NCBI GenBank assembly: GCA_903919035.1
Contig: CAIXGY010000233.1
Location: forward strand, 1 to 36,657
DNA: 36,657 nucleotides
Source: an uncultured Planctomycetaceae bacterium
Lineage (GTDB): Bacteria > Planctomycetota > Planctomycetia > Pirellulales > UBA1268
Reading direction: 5' to 3'
The notes under the pieces are model-generated. The model was not told where the DNA came from, did not search any database, and was given only the letters and a program-made list of their open reading frames with translations. This document shows positions 16,508 to 25,400 of this stretch, one piece after another; the stretch's first letter is position 1, and each line of letters opens with the position of its first letter. The position numbers were made by a program, and so were the translations under genes.

Positions 16508-18460
16508 ATGCGTCGCCATTCGTGTGCTCCTGCCGTCCCCGCGTCGCAATTTCGGTGGACCCTCGGGGGGGTGCTCGCCGGGCTGCTTGTCGTTGCGGGC
16601 CTGCCTGCCGATCTTCGCGCTGACACGATTCTCAATAGCGGCACGACGACGGTCAGCAGCGGCACGGACTTCGGCTCGAATCTCTACGTCGGAACGACCG
16701 GTATCGCCACGCTTGAAGTGATCGCTGGCGGATATGCAATAAACACGACCGGCTATCTCGGCTCCAACGCCGGTGGTGTCGGCACGGCCACGGTGTCGAG
16801 TGGCACGTGGGCCAGTAGCGGCTATCTCTTCGTCGGCAACAGCGGCAGCGGCACGCTGACCGTGAACGGCGGCAGTGTCACGAACACGACCGGCTATCTC
16901 GGCTCCAACGCCGGTGGTGTCGGCACGGCCACGGTGTCGAGTGGCACGTGGGCCAACAGCGGCTATCTCTACGTCGGCAACAGTGGCACCGGCACGCTCA
17001 ACGTGACTGGCGGCAGCGTCACCAACTATTTTGGCTATGTCGGCTACGACGCCGGCAGCGTCGGCTCAGCCACGGTGTCGAGCGGCACGTGGGCCAACAA
17101 TAGCAGCAATCTCCACGTAGGCTGGCAGGGCACCGGCACGCTCAATGTGAACGGCGGCAGCGTCACCAACACGGAGGGCTATCTCGGCTTTTTCGGTGGC
17201 AGCGTCGGCACGGCCAACGTGTCGAGCGGAGTGTGGGCCAATGGAAGCGGACTCTACGTCGGCAACAGTGGCACCGGCACGCTCAACGTGACTGGCGGCT
17301 ATGTCGGCAACACGTCTGGCCTTCTCGGCAATTTCTCCGACGGTGTCGGCACCGCCACAGTATCGAGTGGCACGTGGGCCAACAGCTTCTATCTCTACGT
17401 CGCCAACTACGGCAACGGCACGCTGAATGTGAGCGGCGGCAGCGTTACCAACAACACCGGCTATCTCGGCTACAACGACGGCAGTGTCGGCACGGCCACG
17501 GTGTCGAGCGGCACGTGGGCCAACAGTGGCAATCTCACCGTCGGCTCTAGCGGCACCGGCACGCTCGCCATGTCGGGCGGCCTCGTGACCGTTGGCGGCA
17601 CGCTCTCAAGGGGTGGTAACGGCACGATCAATCTGAATTCTGGCGGCACGCTCCAGATCGGCGTCGGTGGTACGACCGGCGTGCTTGGCGTGGACGCTCT
17701 CACGAACAACGGCACGCTCATCTTCAACCGCTCCGATGCGTCGACCTACTCGGGGGTAACCAGCGGCACGGGCGCGGTCACGAAGCAAGGCGCCGGCACC
17801 CTCACGCTCGACGGTGCCAACTCATACACGGGCGTCACCACGATATCCGGCGGGGTGCTGGCCCTTTCTGGATCGGGCTCAATCGGTACCGGCGGCCTGA
17901 ACATCGGCACCACGGCCAGCCCCGGCGTGTTTGACCTCGCCGCCCTCATGTCGGGCACGTATTTCCTGCCCGCGACCGGAGATCTCGCCGGCGTGGGCAC
18001 GCTCTCCGGCGACGGTAAGACGCTCGCCGTGCTCGGTTCGTTCATGCCCGGCAACAGCCCCGGCACGGTGACGGTCGGCACCGGATTCACGCTCGACCTG
18101 GCGAACTCGGGCACGAGCGTGTTCCAAATCACGAGCCCGCTCTATACCCCGGGCACGTTCGACCTCGTGAACGGCGCCGGCAGCGTGGTCTTCGGTGGGA
18201 TTCTCAGCCTCGACTTCAGCGGTGGCTCGTACTCCGCGGGCACGAACGTCCTGCAGCTCTTCGCCAACAGCGGCGGCTTCGCGGGGAATTTTAGTTCCGT
18301 GGCCTGGAGTGGCCTCGCGGACGGCCAGTCAGCGAGTTTTGACGCCAGCACTGGATACATCTCCATCATGGGTGTCCCCGAACCCTCCACCTACGCCATG
18401 GCCCTCGCGGGGATAGCCTGCGGCGGCTACTCGATGTGGCGGAGGCGGAAGCGGTCCTGA
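16508..18460 (+). CDS. PEP-CTERM-sorted surface protein with 47-residue beta repeats
   Basis: A 650-residue exported protein. Residues 1-38 are a signal peptide (Arg-rich start, GGVLAGLLVVAGLPA, cleavage near LRADT). Six repeats of 47-48 residues follow (nt 16751-17600) with the pattern GYLG...GxVGTATVSSGTWANSGxLYVGNSGTGTLNVxGGSVTN, given in parts: VGTATVSSGTWA and GTGTLNV. They predict a right-handed beta-helix. Around residue 420-470 an autotransporter-associated strand repeat is seen (GAVTKQGAGTLTLDGANSYTG). The C-terminus is a classic PEP-CTERM signal: VPEPSTYAM, a hydrophobic stretch, then WRRRKRS. An exosortase encoded elsewhere would cut it and place it at the cell surface or release it. 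Apart from one Cys in each sorting signal the protein is Cys-free. Role unknown; adhesion or matrix is a guess. Confidence 0.88.
   Translation: MRRHSCAPAVPASQFRWTLGGVLAGLLVVAGLPADLRADTILNSGTTTVSSGTDFGSNLYVGTTGIATLEVIAGGYAINTTGYLGSNAGGVGTATVSSGTWASSGYLFVGNSGSGTLTVNGGSVTNTTGYLGSNAGGVGTATVSSGTWANSGYLYVGNSGTGTLNVTGGSVTNYFGYVGYDAGSVGSATVSSGTWANNSSNLHVGWQGTGTLNVNGGSVTNTEGYLGFFGGSVGTANVSSGVWANGSGLYVGNSGTGTLNVTGGYVGNTSGLLGNFSDGVGTATVSSGTWANSFYLYVANYGNGTLNVSGGSVTNNTGYLGYNDGSVGTATVSSGTWANSGNLTVGSSGTGTLAMSGGLVTVGGTLSRGGNGTINLNSGGTLQIGVGGTTGVLGVDALTNNGTLIFNRSDASTYSGVTSGTGAVTKQGAGTLTLDGANSYTGVTTISGGVLALSGSGSIGTGGLNIGTTASPGVFDLAALMSGTYFLPATGDLAGVGTLSGDGKTLAVLGSFMPGNSPGTVTVGTGFTLDLANSGTSVFQITSPLYTPGTFDLVNGAGSVVFGGILSLDFSGGSYSAGTNVLQLFANSGGFAGNFSSVAWSGLADGQSASFDASTGYISIMGVPEPSTYAMALAGIACGGYSMWRRRKRS
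16751..17600 (+). repeat. Six tandem ~141-bp coding repeats
   Basis: Units start at about 16751, 16892, 17033, 17177, 17318 and 17459. Units 1 and 2 are identical over at least the first 64 bases and also share the bases just before them, which points to a recent duplication or gene conversion. The others have diverged. Unit 3 is one codon longer. Confidence 0.85.
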
Positions 18461-18519
18461 CGCGCACCTCGGGCCAACCGCCGGGTCATGGGGCACGAGA
18501 TCGACGAGTGCGGGCACCC

Positions 18520-18936
18520 ATGCATATTCAGCCGTCTGAAAACGCCCCGCTGATTCGCACGGATTTCTCGTGCCCGGAGGCATGGCAGAAAATCGTTGCG
18601 GCCGTGAGCAATCCTGCTGACCCATTTCTCTTCACCATGCAGATCGTTGACGACCGCACGTATGACCGTGCGACCGTCGAGCAGTTGGTGGCCGCGCTCC
18701 CTGGGGGTCACCCGCACGCATGCCTGGTGGTCGCCGACAGCACCTCGATGTCGCTGACGGATCATCCTTTGCTGGTCGTCGATCTAGTGGAAGAGCGTGG
18801 CCGTCGATTTCGTGCCATCGCTGCCGAGATTGCCGCGATCGACAACAATCTTTCGATCGCGAACATGGGGTTTGGCGAGTTTGCGAACGCCGTGGACGAG
18901 AGCGGCGTGTTTCGTGGATTTGACGAACCTCGATAG
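18520..18936 (+). CDS. DUF6924-like small protein
   Basis: A 138-residue soluble acidic protein. It opens with LIRTDFSCPEAWQKIVAAV, has FTMQIVDDRTYD and HACLVVADSTSM, LLVVDL, and ends with NNLSIANMGFGEFANAVDES and GVFRGF. The order and wording match my memory of DUF6924 proteins of actinobacteria and planctomycetes, whose role is unknown; the near-invariant end NNLSIANM...F..FA..VDE.GVFRGF is present. The start at 18520 was chosen because homology begins there; an in-frame ATG at 18436 would add 28 basic, unlike residues. No clear Shine-Dalgarno sequence was seen. It lies 59 bp after the PEP-CTERM gene on the same strand, so co-transcription is possible. Confidence 0.7.
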   Translation: MHIQPSENAPLIRTDFSCPEAWQKIVAAVSNPADPFLFTMQIVDDRTYDRATVEQLVAALPGGHPHACLVVADSTSMSLTDHPLLVVDLVEERGRRFRAIAAEIAAIDNNLSIANMGFGEFANAVDESGVFRGFDEPR

Positions 18937-19207
18937 ACCCACAGCCCGCATGGGGTGGCCCCCACTCGGTTTCTGTACCGGTGCTCATGAGAGAGTTGGG
19001 GAACAGTCCGCGTGGTGTGTCGGAGGGAGGGGCGCAGCCTCGAACGTGAGACAACCGCCCGGCCGCCTGCCCGAGCGCCCGTTGCGTATCGCCGGGTGAC
19101 GCTGTCGCGCGGATTGCGAAAGACCCCTGTTCGGCAAAACTCCCCCGGGGCAGCTGGGCCCCCGCGGAGAGAGGGGTTCCTGGGCGGGTGCCGCGTCGAT
19201 TTTGCGG

Positions 19208-19272
19208 CCGAAACATAGGCAAAAAATTTTTTGTGTCCGGTTTTTGTCCGGAATCTCGCCTATGTCTTTCGG
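19208..19272. promoter_or_regulatory. Compound palindromic element: outer inverted repeat enclosing A6T6 and twin GTCCGG
   Basis: The outer arms ACATAGGC (19213-19220) and GCCTATGT (19258-19265) are perfect complements. They extend outward as CCGAA/TTCGG after a 2-nt bulge, giving 13 pairs. Inside are the palindrome AAAAAATTTTTT (19221-19232) and two GTCCGG copies at 19235 and 19246, 11 bp apart. TCCGG (19236-19240) can also pair with CCGGA (19248-19252). Such layering fits an operator for a dimeric regulator, a REP/MITE-like element, or a folded RNA leader. Confidence 0.6.
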
Positions 19273-19300
19273 AGGGCCTACCCCCAAGGCGTCCGATTCC

Positions 19301-19321
19301 GGGTCGGCTTCGTGCCGACCC
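19301..19321. other. Hairpin upstream of the giant surface-protein gene
   Basis: GGGTCGGC and GCCGACCC pair as an 8-bp stem with a 5-nt loop (TTCGT). It lies 140 bp before the ATG at 19462, downstream of the palindromic element. It has no T-tract, so an attenuator or leader hairpin is as likely as a terminator. Confidence 0.4.
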
Positions 19322-19461
19322 CGGTGCCAGAGGGGGCGGGCCGCCGTTCGTGTGCCGGGCAAACGACACCCAGTCCGGCGCCGAACCAGCGGATCACGTC
19401 ATGGATGAAGAGCGGAAGTCGCGAACGTCATGAGCGTGGCCCTGTGCGTGGAGACCTTTCG

Positions 19462-22400
19462 ATGCATTCAGAACACCTCTTCTCTGGATTGATCCGTCAT
19501 CAGCCCGGAGTGCGCAGCCGGCGGCACGCCCGTCGCGCGGCCTCGCGGCGATCACGTCACGCAGCCAACCGTCTTGCTGCCGCCGAGCGACTCGAGAAGC
19601 GCCGCGTGTTGGCGGTCGTTCTCGATATGGTCGTCGTCGGCGACGCGGGAAACCACGCCGACTCCAGGCTCGTCGGAAACTACGGTGCGGTCGCGGATCG
19701 TTACCTAATCGGAAAGTACGAAGTCACGATCGGGCAGTATGCGGAGTTTCTCAACGCCGTCGCCAAGAGCGATTCATACGGTCTCTATCACCCGAGCATG
19801 GCAACCGACCTCAATAGTGCGGGTATTCAGCGGTCAGGCTCGTCGGGTTCGTACACCTACGCCGTGATGAGCAACGCAGGAAACAGCATCAATCGCCCGA
19901 TCACATATGTGAACTGGTTTGACGTAGCACGGTTTGCCAACTGGATGCACAACGGACAGGGCCTGGGCAGTACCGAGACCGGCGCGTACACACTCGTTGG
20001 CGGGCAGACGAGCGGCATCGCGCCGGCGAAGAACGTCGGCGCACGGTTCTACATCCCCACCCTCAACGAATGGTACAAGGCGGCGTTTTACAAAGGCGGC
20101 GGCACGACCGCCGGGTATTGGACGCATGCCACGCAAAGCGATTCAACCCCAGGCAATGCCATCGGTTCAACGCCCAATCAGGCGAACTTCTACGAGGGCG
20201 ACTATGCGGTGACCCAGTCGCCGGACGTCTTCTCAAACCAGAACTATCTCACCGATGTGGGGGCGTTTACGAGCAGCCCCAGCGCCTACGGCACGTTTGA
20301 TCAGGCAGGCAATGTCTGGGAGTGGAATGATCTCACGGGGGCAGCAGGGTCGGATCGCGGGCTGCACGGCGGCACCTGGAAGTTTCCGGCATCATTCGGG
20401 GATTACAACTCGTTCAGCACCATGAGCGGAGCGGATGTCGGGACTGCCGGTCATCAAGACAACATCGGGTTTCGCCTGGCCGGTGCGGCAGTCGTGCCTG
20501 GGGCTCCCGTGGCCGTCACGGGTGCACCTGGAAACGCCTCGGTGAACCTCTCATGGACCGCCCCGGCGTCGAACGGCGCGGTGCCGATCACCGACTACGT
20601 GGTCGAGTACAAGACCACCGCCGCCGCGACGTGGACGACGCTGAACGACGGCGTTTCGGCAACGCCTGCGGCGGTCGTGACCGGTCTTGTCAACGGGACG
20701 ACCTACATGTTCCGGGTATCGGCAGTCAACATCGTCGGGTCCGGGGCTCCGACGAATGCGACTGCCAACGTGACCCCGCGGACCGTGCCTGGGCAGCCGA
20801 CCTTTGGGTCCGGCACTCCGGGTAACGGGCAGGTGTCGCTCACTTGGACTGCCCCGGCATCGAACGGCGGCGCGGCAATCACCGACTACGTGGTCGAGTA
20901 CAAGGCCAGTTCGGCCACGTCGTGGAGCACATTCGCCGATGGGGTCTCGACGGCCTTGACGGCGATCGTGACGGGCCTGACCAACGGCACAAGTTACGTG
21001 TTCCGGGTGTCGGCCAGGAACGAGGCTGGCGCGGGCGCTCCCACTGCGGCGTCCTCCAGCGTGACGCCGCGAACGGCTCCCGGCCGACCCTGGCTGTTGT
21101 CCGGCTCCCCAGGCGACAGGCAGGTGTCGCTCACCTGGCGAGCCCCCGATTCAAACGGCGGAAGTGCGATCACCGACTACGTGGTGGAATACAAGACGAG
21201 CTCGGCCTCCACATGGTTGACGTTCAACGATGGCGTCTCGACGGCCACGTCGGCGACGGTGACCGGCCTCGTGAATGGCGTGAGTTACGTCTTCCGGGTC
21301 TCTGCAAAAAACATCGCCGGCACCGGCAGTCCCAACGACGCTTCCTCCAGCACCTTCGACAGCTTGACGCCGCGAACGGTGCCTGGAATGCCGAGGATCT
21401 CCTCCGTTACTGCCGGCGACGAGCGGGTGACGCTCTCATGGGCGGCCCCGACGAGCAACGGTGGGGCGGAGATCGACTCCTACGTGGTCGAATACAAGAC
21501 CGTCGCTGCGACTGCGTGGACCACGTTCACCACCTACGCCAGTGCCTTCTCGAGGACGGAGACCGTCACGGGCCTCGACAACGGGGAAAGCTACTCGTTC
21601 CGAGTGTCGGCACGGAATGAGGCTGGCACCGGGTTGCCATTCGAGGCATCGGCCGTAACGCTCGCTGCCGCACTCGACCCGCCGACGGGCGTGGTCGCCA
21701 CGGCACAACGCGGGTACGCGATCGTCTCCTGGACGGCTCCGGCCTCGGATGGCGGCTCGTCGATCAGCTCCTATGTGCTGCAGTCGAGCGTTGATGGCGG
21801 CTCAACCTGGTCGTCGGGCCTCACGACCGCGGGCGGCGTGACATCCGCACGTGTGGACTCGCTCTACGACGGCGCGACGTACCTGTTCCGCGTCAAGGCG
21901 AAGAACTCGCTGGGCACGAGTGTCCCGTCGACGCCATCGGCGGCGGTGACGCTACCCCGGCAGCCCGGCTGGCCGGTGCAGGTCGGCGCCACTGGCGAAG
22001 ACGGCGTTGCGAGCCTGGTGACCGTCGGCGAGACGACGATCGTCACCGGCTCGTTCTCGGGCGCCGTGCAGTTCGGCGGAACGACGCTCACGAGTGCGGG
22101 TGGTTCGGAGGACGTGTTCGTCGCCAAGCTCAACCCCGATGGATCCTACGCGTGGGCCGTGCAGGCGGGCGGCACCGGGTCGGATCGGGGCACGAAGATC
22201 GCGGCGCTGACCGATGGCACGGTGGCCGTCATCGGCTCCTTCACGACCTCGGCCGCGTTCGGCGGCACCACGCTCACGTCGTCCGGAACCGATTCGTTCA
22301 TCGCGAAGATCAGCCTCGCGGACGGCACGTTCGCGTGGGCGCGGCGAACGGGTGATGCCGGCGCGCCGTCGGCCAACGGCATCGACGCGCTCGCCGACGG

Positions 22401-25400
22401 CGCCATGATCGTCGCCGGCGCCTACTCCGGGCTGGCGACGTTCGGCGGGACGACACTCTCCACCACTGGCACGAGCGACGCCTTCGTTGCCAAACTCGAC
22501 GCCGCCGGCTCCTACGTCTGGACGCTGCGTGCAGGGGCGTTGAGTGTGCCCTTCGATCCCCTGAATCCCCCCTCGCCAAACCTGGCCGAAGTCTCGCCCG
22601 GCGGGATCGCAGCTCTCCCCGACGGCTCGGCCTATGTGGCGGGCTGGTTCACAGGCGACGTGACCTTCGGCGACACAACGTTGCAAACCTCCCCGGGGCT
22701 GCCGAATTATCGGTCGATATTCGTTGCGAAGGTCACACAGACCGGAACGTTTGACTGGGCACGGCAGGCGGTTCAATCCTCGTCGTCGTCTTCGACATCG
22801 CGAAACGAGGTGTCGGACGTGGCCGTACTGGGGACTGACGTCCTCGTCGCGGGCACGTTTGAAGGGCAGTTGGACATCGCCGACACGTCCCTGTCGGGTT
22901 CGGGCACGGAAGTGTTTCTCGCCCAATGGTCGGGCGACGGCTCTCCCGTGGGTGCCTTGAGAGTCGGCGGCAGCGGTGACGATTTTGGTGGCAGCATCTC
23001 GGACGGATTCCTGACGGGCGTTTTCGATACGTCTGCGACGGTCCCGACACTGGGGCCATGGGGCCAATACGAGATGACGAATCTTTACGGCTCATCGCAG
23101 CAGGCATTCGTTGCAAAGGTTTTTTCGACCGATCTCGGTGTATTCTCGTGGGCAACGGTGACGCCCGGAAGCCGATTCGGCGGATACGGCTCGCCGCCGG
23201 ATGTCGCGGTGCTCGCGGGAGATCCCGTGATCGCCGGGCAGTTCTCCAGCGCGGCCGTGTTCGGCGCCACGCAACTCTCGACCGCCGGCGGCGGTGACGG
23301 ATTCGTCGCCCGCATGTACTCGGCGCCGTCGAACACAAATTACCCGGCGTGGTCATACGGCGGCTTTGACGCCGTCCCAACCGACGTGAGCGGCGTTCCA
23401 GGTAACGGACAGGTCGGCCTCACATGGCTGGCCACCTCCGGCTCCGCGGACTATCTCGTCGAATACTCGAGCGACGGCGGCCAGACCTGGACCACGTTCA
23501 ACGACGGCGTGTCTTCGGCGTCATCCACTACCGTGACGGGCCTCGCCAACGGCACGGCATACCGATTCCGAGTCTCCGCCATCGATGCGGTCGGCGTCGG
23601 CAGGCCCTCCCAACTCTCGGCAGCCATGACGCCCACGCTCGTCCGGTCGGCGGGCTGGCCGAAGCAGGCGGTCGGGAACTCGATCGACTCGCTCTCCGTC
23701 TTCGGCGACGGCTCGGTGGCGGTGACGGGCTTGTTCACCGGGAGCGGCGTTTTCGGCAGCACGACGGTCACCGGCACGAATCCGCAGGTGAATGGCGGTA
23801 TGTACGCGGCCCGTCTGGCCGCCGATGGAGCGTTCTCGTGGGCGCGGGAAACGCCGGGTGGTATCGCCGCGGCGGCGACGGGCGGTGCCACGCTCGTGGC
23901 GGGCACGAAGCTCATGGAGTATCCGGCCACCTACAACTCCATGTATCAGACCTGGCAGCCCCCCTTCTCCGCCACGCACATGGTCGTGAGGCAAGTGAAG
24001 GCCGACGGCTCCACCGGCTGGCAGTACAGCGAGGGGGCGACGCCGTGGTTCACGGGCATGTATCCGATGCCCGGCTACGGATCCGTGGTTCAGCCGCAAT
24101 CGATGACGACCCTGCCCGACGGCTCCGTCGTCGTGGCGGGCATGCGCAACGACTACTACTCGAATTCGATGAGCATGCAGAACGACCCCATATTCTTCAT
24201 TCAGAAGATCAATGCGGACGGCTCCGCCGGATGGAGGCGGAGCACCACACCGCCCTCCATGTCGTCGGGCTACGGATACTACGACGCGGTCAAGAGTCTG
24301 GCGGCCTTCTCCGACGGCGCCACGCTCCTGGCTGGTACTTTTGGAGACCAACTGCCGTTCGGCTCGAGCCCGCCTTCTCCTTATCCGTCGCCGACATCGG
24401 GCCGCGCGTTCGTGACGAAGCTCGCCGCGGACGGCACCGTGGCCTGGTCGCGGCAACTCGGTGAGTTCGACCCGATGATGCCCTATGGCAACGACGTCGA
24501 CATCGCCGGCATGACCACGCTGCCCGATGGTTCGGCCGTCGTCGTCGGCGGGTTCAGCGGCACGGTGACGTTCGGCGAGACCACCCTGATCGCCGCCGAT
24601 TTCTCGGATGGCTTCATCGCGAAGCTCGCCGCCGACGGGTCGCTGGTCTGGGTGCAGACGCTCCCGTTCAGGGTGTCGGGCATCACCACGCTCACCGACG
24701 GCTCCGTGCTCGCCATCGGCTCGTTCACCGACGAGATCGTGCTCGGCCAGCAGGTTCTCACGAGCGCCGGTGACAGCGACGCATTCTTGTTGAAGATCTC
24801 CCCGAGCGGCGGCTACACCTGGTCCCGCCGGATCGGCGGGACCGGCTCGGATGGGGCCGGTCGCATCGCGGCGCTCCCCGACGGCTCGGCCATCGTGACG
24901 GGTAGCTTCAGCGGCACGGTCGCTTTCGGGTCGGACTCGCTCACGAGCCAGCGCGGCACCGATACGTTCATCGCCAAGATCGGATCAGACGGACAGTTCA
25001 TCACGGGAAACGCCGCGGCGACCGTCGCCACGTCGGGAGCGCTCTCCGCGCTGTCGACCCTTCTCGGCGAGGCCTCCACGGCGGGCACCGTGGCCATCAC
25101 GGGCACGAGCCTCACCGCCCCGATCGTGGCGACGGCGCCGGCCGGCTTCGAGGTGTCGAGCGACGGCACCACCTTCGGCACCACCGCCACCTTCACCCCC
25201 ATCGGCGGCGCCGTCTCCGGCACGCTCTCCGTCCGGATCGCCGCCGCCACCGCCGTCGGCACCTATTCCGGCAGCGTCTCGCTCGCCTCCTCCGGCGCGA
25301 CCACCGCCACCGTCGCCGTGCCCGCGAGCACCGTCACAGATGAGCTCGTCTTCGACGTCGCCTCCGGCCAGAGCGTCACCCATTCGGCCGCCCGCACCGG

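Larger units (their letters stand above)
18937..19461. other. 525-bp spacer with palindromic structures, no gene
   Basis: Short reading frames exist, but none has protein-like composition. The notable content is the compound palindromic element at 19208-19272 and a hairpin at 19301-19321. The first half (18937-19200) is GC-rich with scattered short inverted repeats. The segment may be the leader and regulatory region of the giant gene that starts at 19462. Confidence 0.6.

Noticed and set aside
16751-17600. CRISPR-like array
   Set aside because: The repeats are 141 bp, coding throughout and without unique spacers; they are protein repeats.
19012-19433. Small open frames of 68-81 codons in the spacer before the giant gene
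   Set aside because: They overlap one another in three frames, cross the palindromic element and have no start signals or protein-like composition.
19624-20490. Active formylglycine-generating enzyme
   Set aside because: No cysteine exists in the domain or in the whole protein.
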